Positions 51,008-61,817 of a stretch of DNA of 64,000 nucleotides are shown piece by piece; within the stretch, counting starts at the first letter, position 1; every line of letters starts with the position of its first letter. Location: NCBI GenBank assembly GCA_022592435.1, contig JABYQS010000094.1, positions 93,963 to 157,962 of the forward strand, in the 5' to 3' direction. The stretch is from Cerioporus squamosus (taxonomy: Eukaryota > Basidiomycota > Agaricomycetes > Polyporales > Polyporaceae). Under the pieces are notes generated by a model, which saw only the letters and a list, made by a program, of their open reading frames with translations, had not been told where the DNA came from and ran no database searches. The position numbers and the translations under genes are program-made.

Positions 51008-52031
51008 ATGAGCTCGCCATTCGCGAATTACCCGGTGCCCGAACGCTCCTTCATCCCCGCTAACCCGTCGACGCCAGCACCATCGCGCGGCGGAGCCCCT
51101 GGGACGCGCGGCACAGGCGCGAAACGCGGTCGCAAACCCAAGAACGCGACAGCAAATGCCAACGCCAACGCGTCTCAGACCCCAGCGGCATCACAGCAGT
51201 CGCATTCGCAGAGCGGGTTGCAATGGGTTGACACACAACTTGCCGGCGGGCCTGCTGCAGGCTCTAGCTCTGCGGGCGGGAGCACGACCCCTGCGCCCGG
51301 CCAGGACGCCGCGTTGCAAGGCCTCAGTCTCCCAGGTACGCAACTAGCTGCATCCACCTCGGCTGCTGGGCCAGAGACGGGGACCCCTGGTCCGTCGGGA
51401 GCTGGCGGTGCTGCCACCAACGGCGCACCTGCAGGAGAAGAAGAGGGAGACGGGGAGGATGAGATACTGCCTGCGATGGCGGATGATGACTACTCGGCGC
51501 AACTATCATGGCAGAGCCAGTCGAAGGACAACCTGAAGTGCGTGGCTGTTGTCTGATTCTGTGGGCCTAGCACTGACTGTATGCGCACGATCGCAGAGTC
51601 CTCATGGACAACTTCAGTCCCGAGCAATATGATCGTTTCGAAGCATATCGTAGACATGCGCTCCCGAAGCAGGCGGTGCGGAAGGTACGAACTCGGCTCT
51701 CTGCGTATGCCACTTCTTGCTCACGAGTTGCATGCAGGTCATTCAGCAAGCAACAGGCCAGCAAGTATCGCAACCTGTTGCCCAAGTAGTCGCCGGTTTC
51801 TCGAAAGTATTTGTGGGTGAGATTGTCGAGAAAGGTCAGTGGTCTTTCATGCACTTGTGGCAAATCCTGATACGAGCGTTCGCAACAGCCCGCAGCGTGC
51901 AAGCGCGTCGAGGAGAGTCGGGACCATTGTCTCCTGATCACTTGCGTGAAGCATACCGGATGTATCAAGAGGAGACGGGGCGAGTCGGCGCAGCGCGACC
52001 TTTGAGGTCGAAACGCCTCTTTGTGCGATGA
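51008..52031 (+). CDS. TAF11: TFIID subunit TAF11 (histone-fold)
   Basis: This TFIID subunit pairs with TAF13 through a histone fold and contacts TBP/TFIIA. Exons 51008-51537, 51597-51684, 51738-51834 and 51889-52031 join to 285 residues. The N-terminal 170 residues are low complexity (Ala, Gly, Ser, Pro) with an AT-hook-like KRGRKPK. The histone fold begins VLMDNFSPEQYDRFEAYRRH, continues ALPKQAVRKVIQQATGQQVS and QPVAQVVAGFSKVFVGEIVE, and ends with the conserved GPLSPDHLREAYRMYQEETG. All junctions keep frame. The gene is head to head with the zinc-finger gene, with 207 bp between the two ATGs. Confidence 0.88.
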
Positions 52032-52836
52032 AGGCATCCCGTACTCTCCTACTACCTCCGCCTCCCTTCGACCCGTGCGTGCTATCATCGTGTGGACTCA
52101 TGTATACTATCTTGCTCATCGGCCAATATATTGGTCAGAACATTGCACAGAGGCTTTGTGACACCCGAGCTTCGATCCGTAGAGGCTGTGGTTGTGTAGG
52201 CTGGCTCGACATAGGCTGGCTTGGCTCGGACTGAACCCAGCTACAGGACGATTGCCTTCCGCTTCTCGATGCGACCATTCCACGACGGAGGAAGCGGGCG
52301 TCCCTGTGTTATGTGCGACACCTCTTGAGATGGGTGCTGATTGAGGGCATGGTCCCGCAGAAGTCCCGCACGACACCGGCCACTCTCACAGGTCTCGTCA
52401 TGTTCGTCAAGTCCGCCGGCGTCATTGTCTGCCTTGCCTCGTCTACGCATGCGACGCCCGAGGATACGGATGGAAGGCGCATGCTCTTTCCAGTGACATA
52501 ACTGGTTGGCAACTTCGAGACAGAAACAACACGAGTCCATGATGACTCGACGAGTTTGATCTGCAATCGATACTCGAATCATAGTACATAGGTAGTTAGA
52601 TGTTGCGATGTTAGGTGATGGATAGTCTCGAAACCAGACACAAGCCATGTAGTGGCAGTAGTGGCGGGTGAGCGTACTGGCGCCCAAGCTTTTGTCCCTC
52701 CACTCCCTCCTCTCCGCGCGAACTTGCTTCTTCCTCGAACACCACGTCTCGTTCGCGCTGGCTTCTGAGCTGGGTACTGTGCTCTCCACGAGGTGTCGAG
52801 GACGCGCTGTGCGCAGATCTCCTATTCCAATATCTG
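52032..52836. other. Intergenic; one long minus-strand open frame of unclear status
   Basis: An uninterrupted 201-codon frame on the minus strand (52241-52846, ATG start) overlaps the start of the next gene head to head. It has no recognised domain, only a small Cys cluster (CCFCLEVANQLCHW). I do not call it a gene. Confidence 0.3.
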
Positions 52837-55711
52837 ATGCCGACATTTTTCGTCAAGTTTTAACCAACTTCATCCTCTCAACCACGCTGCGATCTACCTC
52901 GACTATGGCCACGCAGACATCTCAAGCTCTGGGCGATCGAGGCTACTGCGAAGGAGAAAGGAAGGGCTACCCCAGGTCTGAAGAAGATTCCGCCCTACTG
53001 GTACCCGTACACGACGATGGCGAAGGGACGCTGGCTGGGACGCGAGATCCTCGAGGTGGTGTCCACCGAGTTCCGGGACCGGTCGATGGAGTTCTATGTA
53101 CGTGCATATCTGTTGCTTCAACAGGTTGGAGGCCTTTCTCAATGTTGCATGTGCGATCTGTGCGCCAGTATGATTCTCGTCAAGTAGCTGGAAGATATAC
53201 ATCGCGGATCTTTGCTGCCGTCGACTTGACCTGCGTCTTCACTCGCGCCGGTCGACCATGTTGCATTGGGAGATGGTCTTCGACCTCATGGTACGTACCC
53301 ATGTCAGCAAGTCAGGGCCATGGGGACTCCTCTCCGTAGAGGGCTCGGACGGAGATTCCGCCAGTCCACGGTCCACCGGCCGTCTCTAATATGTCTCGGC
53401 TTCTCTCGCCGCGTATCCCTTGATCCTGGTCCGTGACCACAACCGTTGAAGTGGGAAGTGGGAGGCCCCGGGACGCCCGGACTTCCTTGAGTATATTTGT
53501 TCACATTGGCCGGATGATAGTTATGGTTGAGGAGAATGAGTATCACGCGCTATGTATGGACCATCGTGGCGTTCAGGGATCGACGAGACCGGACCCGCCA
53601 CAACGTCATATTGGCGGTCGAGGGCGAGTTTTGGTAGGCCAAGTTCACGGGGGCCACCGCCAGTAACCCGCCCTTCACTCGAAGCTCCGCTGAAATTTTT
53701 CATGGAATGTCATCCTAGTCGTCCGGACGCCCTCTTGTATGTTGACTTACCGACGAATGCAGAGATATGCGCTCGAATCCGGCGTGACCACGATTAACGG
53801 GAAAGTTGCCAAACCAGACACGATCGTTCAGAACGGCGACAGGATAGAGTATGTCGTCCTTACATTGCGCTGTGGGTCATTGCTAATCACACCCACAGAA
53901 ATGTGTCGCATCGTCATGAGCCTCCAGTCACGTCGACACCCGTCCGGATCGTCCTGCACGACAAGGAACGGCAGTTCCTCGTCATCGACAAGCCAGGCTC
54001 CATCGTATGTGCTCGCGTGTGGAAGTATTGCTACGCCTGACCCATGTCCTAGCCTGTCCATGCCGCCGGACGCTACTTCCGCAATAGCCTTGTGGAGATC
54101 CTGAAGAACGACTTCGGATTCGAGAAAGTGTACAGTACGTCGTGCTGGTCACCGATATCTGGCTCTTTGCTGACTTCGTCGTTCAGCGGTGAATAGGCTG
54201 GACAGGTTGACGTCCTGGTCTGATGATCCTCCCACTCAACTCTGCGCTTGCGAATACCTTATCGCGCGAGTTCGTCAACGGCGAGGTGAAGAAAGAGTAC
54301 GTCGCCCGATGCAAAGGCAAGTTCCCAGAGTACGTTCCACGTTCGGCCGCTCCCTAGGTAACAGTACCCACTGACGTTGTGCAGGGAAGAGATCACCTGT
54401 GAGGAGCCACTGTTAACAGTCGACCGGCAGATGGGCTTGAATATCGTCCATCCCGAAGGCAAGGTATGTCATGCATGTCTGTCGTCCCTCCACAACGCAG
54501 CGCTTGACCCTTGGATCAGCCCGCGAAGACGATCTTCAAGCGCATCCGGTACGATGCGAACACGGACACGAGCGTCCTGCAATGTGTGTCACAAAAACAC
54601 AACCTTGTCTCAATACTGACCGATCCAAAACAGGTCGTCCTCAGACAGGTCGATGTACGCTCTGACGTCCTTGCGAGACCCGTGACGGCTGACTGAATAT
54701 ATATATATGCAGCACACCAGATTCGCGTCCATCTGCAATACCTCGGGCACCCCATCGCGAACGATCCCATCTACTCCGATCCTCGAATATGGGTACGTCT
54801 ACCTCCTGTCCTACGGTGGCAGATGACTCACACAGCTGCTTGCGCGAACAGGGCGAGAACCTTGGGAAAGGCGGCATCGACCTTGTTCCGAGCGACGAAC
54901 GTGCCGCACCGCAAGCTCCCGCGCACTCGGGCTTCCAGTTCGACGCATCAACCAACCCCGAGTCGATCTCGCGACCGGTGGTGGAAGGTGCCTCTGCGAC
55001 CGAGAGCACCGACGAGGGCGAGGCAGCACGGCCGAAGCTCCTCCCGCGCGAGACGGGACACGACATCGGGATGGGCTCTCCCGTGCCGCTCTCCGCAGAG
55101 GCAGTGGGGATCATCACGCGTCTTCGCAACATGAAAGTAAGTACGCATATGCCCTGCATCTCGGACGAACTCGGTGGCTCACGCACGCTGAACTATCAAT
55201 ATATCAGGATGAGGCAGAAGACTGGGGCCGTTGGCGCGACGTCGTGTTCCGGGCAAAGGCCGCGCTCGCACCGCACGGGTTCACGATTCCCCTGCCTCCG
55301 CAGAACAAGAGGAAACGCGGCGGTCCTGCGCTGGCGTCCGTTACGCCTGAGAGCGACACGGCTGCAGCCCCCATCGTGGAAGAAGAGCCACTCAAGGACC
55401 AGATCACAGTCGAGGACGTTGCCGCGCTGGCCACTCGCATGTCCTTGAAGGCATCTGCCTCTGCCCCCCCAGCTGCCACGTCCGAAGCGCCTACACCCGA
55501 CCCCATCCCGCCGCCTGCAGCAAAAGCTGTGGCTGAGACAGACGCGAACGGAATGCAGTACTGCCCCGAGTGCTTCGTGCCCCTGCACCCGGATCCGAAG
55601 CCGGAGTCGCTCTACATATTCCTGCATGCGCTCAGATACACGACGAGTCTGGGGACGTTCGAGACACAGATGCCGGAGTGGGCGGCCGAGGGATGGGAGT
55701 GGGAGAGGTGA
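52837..55711 (+). CDS. RluA-family tRNA pseudouridine synthase (Pus8/Pus9-like), with a one-base insertion
   Basis: This converts uridine to pseudouridine in RNA; yeast Rib2/Pus8 and Pus9 modify tRNA position 32. Recognised blocks are [40 protein letters not shown] (S4-like), [33 protein letters not shown], the catalytic NRLDRLTS with its Asp, then [38 protein letters not shown] and [21 protein letters not shown] long C-terminal tail ends GWEWER at 55711. Between NRLDRLTS and LMILPLN an extra T at about 54216 breaks the conserved TSGL. The start is uncertain: I use MPTFFVK at 52837, spliced to [15 protein letters not shown]. One intron (about 53096-53761) is 0.67 kb, far above the local norm. 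Confidence 0.7.
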
Positions 55712-55815
55712 CTGCCGACAGACTCGAGCTACAAGTGTCGCATCGTACATAATACATTGGGAGCAAATTGCGACTTTGTAAGGAAGCATGATGGTCAGTG
55801 ACCGTGTCCTGTCCT

Positions 55816-58010
55816 TCATTGGTCTCCGATGAACGGTGCTACGCCGTCGATCTGAACAAAAGAGCGAATAGTGAGCGCGTCATCGCTAGCAATGTCCTCG
55901 TCCGAACCACACTTACGCAGCATGCCAACAATCCGACCACTACGGACAGCTGCGATCGCATGCGCTGGAACGCGTAAGGACCGCTCCGATAATCAGGAGG
56001 CTCGAGCGGCAGTGGATCAGTGTCCATGAACACTCGGCATCCGTCGTCCTGCTTTTTCCAGAGGCGACCAAACATCCAGTACCGTCCGTCCGTGATGCAA
56101 GTCCTCACTTCCGTAAGTCTGAAACGGAGAAATGTATGAGAGGAACAAGCTATGAGCGCAGGGACATCCGCACTCACGAGGTGAGCGACATCAGGAACGA
56201 CGCCGCGGCGACGACGTCCGAACGATAGGTGTAGAGGCCGCATTGTCGGATCTCTGCTTCGAGGACGATGCAGCAGCAGATGTCCGTGCGTGTCTTCAGT
56301 GCGTGGATGAGGCCGCGGCGTGAGCTGAGTGGTTTATCTATGATGGGAGTCGTTAGGACTTAGCATCCACGACTCTGCCACACCTCCGAGAGCGTCGACA
56401 TGGCTCACCGTGGGTGCTCAGCGAATTGTCGCCATAAAGATGTATGAGTGCGTATCGGATGCTGCAACCGACAAGCCGAGGCAGCGGAATTTTGGCTCGC
56501 TCCTTGTTGATCTCACCGAACTCCAAGGCACACTGGTGACAAGAGTAGGTCTTCAGTCGGTCTCGGAGGTCCAACTCAGCCAGTATATCGACACCTCTGT
56601 CCGGATACTTCGCCAGGATGCGGTTCACTGCCGCATATACGCACTCTGGTATGAGTTGTGGATTGAAGTTCTAAGTCACCTCCTCAGTTCCACGTACTTG
56701 CACAGAATCATGGATGGGGGGATGGGGAGTCTGCGACCCATGAACAGCACTCACGTCATGCAGTACCCTCAGACGATCTTGCCAGAACCAGACAATGTTG
56801 AAGAGGTGGGAGGATCGTTCGTGAAGTCGTGCAAACCTTCCATACTGCGAATCACCTCAGGGGCGACGAGCACCCACGGAGTCTCGATTTTGACTGTGGC
56901 CAGCAGCGTCCTATTCTCAGCATCGGCGGACGATTTGCCCTGGTGTCCGCTGTTGTCCATTCCGATGATGGAGTTGTCGTTGAGCGATATTGCGAGCTGG
57001 GTCACCGTTTGTGTGGCCGGTCATTCAGGCTACATACCAGACTTCCGGGAGTTGCCGAAGAACCATGTCAACCATCTTAGGACACGCTCGCTCCGGCCCT
57101 CACTAGTCACTCCGCACAAGGAGAGGTGCTATTTTGCACAGAAGTTGTGAGAGATGATGCGGAGAGACGCGAATATCTCTATGCGGTGGCGGCTGCCCAC
57201 TAAGAGTCATTCGAGAAGGGCAGATATTCGCTATGGTACGCCGGTGAGCATGTGAATGGCATGTCTGCACCGGAGCGCACCTAGTCAATCTCGGTGTTAA
57301 TTCATAGGCGAGATGAAATGAGAAGAGGCGGACATACATACCTTCTGTCGGGACCCTGGACAGGTCGATGCTTTGCCTTACGTTGTCCCGAGTCCCCTGT
57401 AGACCACAATGGCCGGAAACAGATGACATTCAGGACGTGTTCAGATGAGCGCAAACTCAGCAATTCTGAGAGTCCGAGGAGAGCAAAAGTACACATGTGA
57501 TGAGAGGCAAGACCACAATCGATCACTTGGCGGCGCTGTTGCAGATTGTGATGAGCCAACGTCGCGAATGAGCAACAAGAGTCGGACGTACGCGTCGATA
57601 CAATACCAGTTCGGCTCCTGGTCCCCGGCGAGACCCAACTTCTCCCTCACGCCAGCGATGACCTCGGGATCCAACGGCGCAGTCAGCCTCTCCCGCGTAG
57701 CATCGTCCCGAAGAACAAAGACGTAATGCTTGGGGACAAGCTCGCCGTCCACGACGGGCAGGATGCGGTTGCGGAGGCGCGGGAGGTTGGGGAACGCGCA
57801 GTAGAGCAAGCTGGGAAGCATGGTACCGGTGATATATTCGAAAGTTCGAGCTCCTCCTCGGCTTCTTCAGGGGTCATGGTGGAGAGCTTGTCCCCGAATT
57901 CGTGCTCGTAGAACCAGCGCGCCTAGCGGCGGCGGATCTGGGGTCCGAGGAGGAACCCGAAAGCATGGCTAGGTGCTGGCCGCAGCTTGGCGTGGATGTC
58001 CTTGTACATG
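55816..58010 (-). pseudogene. Unknown conserved-looking protein, interrupted by a stop and a frameshift
   Basis: The ATG at 58010 opens MYKDIHAKLRPAPSHAFGFL, then LLGPQIRRR followed by TAG (57923-57925). Without the stop the frame continues ARWFYEHEFGDKLSTMTPEE and EEELELS, then shifts by one base near 57836-57842 into YITGTMLPSLLYCAFPNLPR and DGELVPKHYVFVLRDDATRE. The 3' part splices cleanly: GLIHALKTRTDICCCIVLEA, YRSDVVAAASFLMSLTS, intron, TDGRYWMFGRLWKKQDDGCR, then an intron and IDGVAPFIGDQ, stop at 55816. Exons in between (56.35-57.6 kb) are uncertain; one reads RILAKYPDRGVDILAELDLR. I recognise no family. Confidence 0.4.
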
Positions 58011-59770
58011 CTAAGGTCGATGAGTGGCCTCGAACCTGAGGTTTCGGATGGCTGATAACGGTTCGCGACGTCGTTCATGCTTAAGGATGGTGGTGGTGGT
58101 GGTGGTTGAAGGTCGAGTTACGCGTCGTGCTGCGACGGGCAGTTGCGATGCAAATCACGGTCTAGCAGCCGGCTTGCTGAACGTGCCCACGCCTGATGCG
58201 CATGTGCGTCTCGGATGTTGCCTGATGTTGCTCGTAAGTCTGCACAGAAGCCTCAACTGAAGCCGACTTACTGTGACCTGTAGCCGTGTAGTGGTTACGG
58301 AGCGTACGAGTTTGATCTCTATACAAATCCTCGTGAGATTCTGGCGTCGAATCTGTCCGTCATGTCCGCCATCTTGGGCCCTGTAGCCCAGTACATACCG
58401 CAACTGAAGTTCAGTTTTCTCGCTCAAACAGCATCAGAGGTGAACTATGTAGTAAGTAGAGTTACTCTCGTCCGGTCTGGGGTCCCGGTCACTGGTGACA
58501 GGTTACTTCGGATTGTCCTTCTCCAGGAGTCACTCAACAATCGATCGAGGTTACTACCTCAGATTCAGAACATGAAACACGATTCACGCATCGCTGCCGG
58601 ACGCGCGGAGAGAGAATACCGTAACGACACACCCAGCGAACCCTGAACACGTCTCCCCGGAGGAAGGTACGCCCCGGAAGCGCGACGTACTCCACAGTCT
58701 ACTCGCACAAACGTTCTGCCATGACAGCGTATTGAGGGGTGGATGACATCCTTCGGACAGCTTCGGACGCGCGTATACACTTACACAACGTCCCGCGCAG
58801 TGCGCACAGCTTCCATTTCATTCATCCTCGTAAGCCGCGCAGAGCGACCAATAGTAAACTAGTAACCATCGGGCACTGGTTACTCTTTGATTCCGATTCC
58901 ATGGGGTGGTTCGCAAGCTGCGCTGGGGAGGAGTCGGGGGCCGGCTGCGGATGACTGGAATTGGAAAAATATGAGAGAGGGGGAGAGAGGATGGGAGACG
59001 CTCTACGTTCCGCAAGGATTCCGGGCCCGCGCGCCTTCCTGGTGGAGATTCGCAGTCCCTCGGGCGCCAAGCTCTGGTCCCGCGCGGGCGCCTTGCCTAA
59101 TCGGGCATCCGGCCTCCAAAACGCCCGCTTGGCGTTCCCCTGGCCCCTCTCTGCTCTCCCTGGCCCCCGGAGTGCGCGATCGACGAGCGAGCGGATAATG
59201 GGAGGTCGTCCGCGTCGTCGGATGTCCCATTCCGGGCGGGATTGGGTCGGAGCTCGAGGCGGCGGCGTGCCGGGGGACTTGTCGGCCGGCAGAGGACTTA
59301 CCTAGGGAAAATAAAAGCCGTTATTCCTCCTGGTCGTCGAGAGCGTGATAGAAAAAGCTGCGTCGGATTAGAGATCCCCACTGGGACCGCGCAAGATGCA
59401 CGAATAGTGTGCTGTACAAGTACGCGACTATACAGGAACGTAAGATATGGGCGTGAAGTCATGTAGGGGATAGTCCGAGCGAGGCGCGAGGCGCAGGACG
59501 ACTCGGAACGCCGTGTAAACGTGAACGGAGAAGGCGCGGCGTCCGTAAAACCAGAAGGACATGAACAGCGGCTCAATACTGGAGCCTGTCGTGGTCGGAT
59601 GGTCATCAAGAAAGGGTGGGGTTAGATACAAATGAGAGGACGGGCGCAAGAGGGCACCCCTGGGGTCGACGTAGTGAGCGTGTGCTGCAAGCAAGTCAGC
59701 GATGCAGTGAGCGCATATCGGAGGCACAGGAAGGGGCTCACCTTGTGTCGAAGGTGCGAGGAGATGGCAC
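58011..59770. other. Intergenic, 1.76 kb; microsatellite and GC-rich block
   Basis: A (TGG)n microsatellite of about six units lies near 58087-58107. A GC-rich block at about 58.95-59.29 kb has several overlapping open frames on both strands, a composition effect without domain similarity. No gene is supported. Confidence 0.4.
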
Positions 59771-61602
59771 TCAACCATCGAATTCGGGCTGCGGGAAGGA
59801 TGCGCGAGCGATTTCCCATCGCCGCGCGACGTCCTCGTGGTCACGGAGAAGCTTGCGCCACTTGACGGCAATGGCCTGCGTCTTCTTGCAGACGTAGGTC
59901 GCCCCGGTCTTCTTGTAGTGGAAGTAGCCGTGGGCGTCGGGGTGCGTGAGGTCGTTGTCGAAGAACCAGAGCGCTGCGGCGGCGTCGTTATCGTCGTCTG
60001 TCTTGCGTCCGCCCTGTAGGGCATCGAGGATCTTCTGGAAGTTGAGATGTTTGCCTTCCTCGTCAGTGTACTTCGCCCAGAACACGTCTTCCGAATCGAA
60101 TCGTTCGCGTTCCGAGACTAGAAACTGGATAGATGGATCAGAACGAGTATGATGAGAAGTCACTGACTACGCACCCTCCAGTTACCCCACTTCACCCGGA
60201 CGAGGTCCCATGCGTGCTGCTTGATGCCAACTCGCTTTTTATAGAATCGCTCCCAATGTTTGATGGGAATGCCACGACCGTTGACGGTGAGGAGGTCCGA
60301 GTCGTGCCACTCCCGGAAGAGCCGCGGGAGGTCGTTGGCAAAGCTCACCTTCGGCGGACTCGGCACCTGGGTCCTGTCGAACGCGAGCTCCTCGCCGTCG
60401 AGGTCGAAGATCAGCAGGTTACCGGGCGGTATCTCCTCTCGCGGGATGGTGATGCGCGAGGTGATAAGAGGCTGAGGTGAGTGAGAGGTTGCAACAGCTT
60501 GGCAGGTGTTCGTTGGAGGTACTTGAGGAGGTACGACGAGGCTCACATCGAAGCCCCCGTTCAACGTCGTGCCGATTGTCCCGGGAACGGCGACCAGTGA
60601 AGATGACGGTGAGTACGCAAGATGAGAGCTGATGCTATTGGGGACAGAGGCGGGGTGACCCGGAGCGTGCGAGAAAGAAAAGCCGCCAATATACCGTCCA
60701 GATGAGACCATCGTCTCGAGATGGGACATCTGAGACCGCATGGCCCCAAACTGGCTGTGCAGTTCCCGGTTAATGGTGACAATCTGTCGCTCGATTCGTC
60801 GGATAGCCTGGTGATATGAAATAGAGTCAGATCTGGGACGTAGCGCGTGGGTGCGCGCGATGCCTACTTACCTTGGGTACTACCGTCTTGCTCTGCTGGT
60901 CCTTGTCTGCGCTCCCGGCATCTGCTTGTGTCTTCTCACTGATTGCTGTCCTGGTGACTGCGTCTGGACTCGTGTTGCCTGCAGGGACCTGAGCCACGGT
61001 GTCCGTCTGCGCGTTGCGCTTGCGCAAGACTGCGGTGGCCTATGACAATGTGGGAACTGGGTAGCGTTTTAGGAATCGCGTGGGCTTGACTACTGACACT
61101 CACCCACGCATCGTTCGCAGCCTCTCTGTGCTCAGACATCTGGACTATCGGCCTCGTCTCGTAACCGCCCTTCTTGGGCTGGAAGGTAAGCTCAGTTTCT
61201 CGTGCTCCGAAAACCTCGAGGGTACGCTGCGCAGTGAAGTCTTTCGCTGCGGTTCGCTTGGATATATCCCCTCGCTGACGCCCTCGCGCCGGCAAGAGTA
61301 TACTGCATTCGTTCGATCCATAGTCAGCCTGAAGCTCACGTCTGATATGCTGGCAGACGTACCTGTTCCATTCCTCCGGATTCTCCGAGAACTTGCGAAG
61401 GCGTTCAATTAACTCCGCTTGCTTGCCTGACTTCGTGAGACCAAAGGACGCCAGGTGGTTCTTCAGCTCTGCGACTTTCGGCGGCGGTTTGCTGGGACTG
61501 GTAAGCTCCTAATTGCAAAATAGCGTCGAATATTGAACTCACATCCTCAACTCAAATGTTCTGAACTGACGATCATCTCGATTGATGCTCTGACCTGGAC
61601 AT
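59771..61602 (-). CDS. SAP-domain protein with coiled coil and GCR1-like DNA-binding C-terminus
   Basis: An 8-bp first exon (ATGTCCAG, 61595-61602) splices over a 97-bp intron to 61363-61497, giving a start MSSPSKPPPK and a SAP DNA-binding motif: VAELKNHLASFGLTKSGKQA then ELIERLRKF. The next exon starts at 61302 in frame and includes RTLEVFGARETELTFQPKKG. A helix AIRRIERQIVTINRELHSQF then MSHLETMVSS looks like a short coiled coil. The C-terminal 170 residues (about 60.4-59.77 kb) contain DLPRLFREWHDSDLLTVNGR, GIPIKHWERFYKKRVG and VFWAKYTDEEGKHLNFQKIL, which resemble the GCR1_C-type DNA-binding domain seen in fungal transcription factors and some Crypton elements. The protein ends FPQPEFDG. 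It is transcribed divergently from the recombinase gene, so the two are probably coregulated. Confidence 0.7.
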
Positions 61603-61817
61603 GGCAAGGTAAGTATATCGCAATCCTTGCGCGACCTCCCTTCATTATTGGATGACATAGTGTACAAGTTAGAGAGTAGCTTGACCGAGCTCGCCCCCTG
61701 TTATTCCCTCGCCTGTGGCCTCCGATCATTCGACTAAATTAGGATTTACCCGCCTGCGGCCTCAGCCACACTGACCTGTTCTCTCTTCACTCCATCGTTA
61801 CTCGTACTTGACAACAC
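61603..61817. promoter_or_regulatory. 215-bp bidirectional promoter of the SAP/recombinase pair
   Basis: Only 215 bp separate the two divergent ATGs (61602 minus, 61818 plus). No third gene fits and no clear TATA box is visible. Shared control is inferred from the geometry. Confidence 0.5.

Noticed and set aside
52241..52846. 201-codon uninterrupted minus-strand open frame with an ATG
   Set aside because: No domain, no intron in an intron-rich genome, and it overlaps the start of the pseudouridine synthase; GC-driven chance frame is more likely.
58960..59300. Several long overlapping frames on both strands
   Set aside because: High GC content removes stop codons; no frame shows family similarity.
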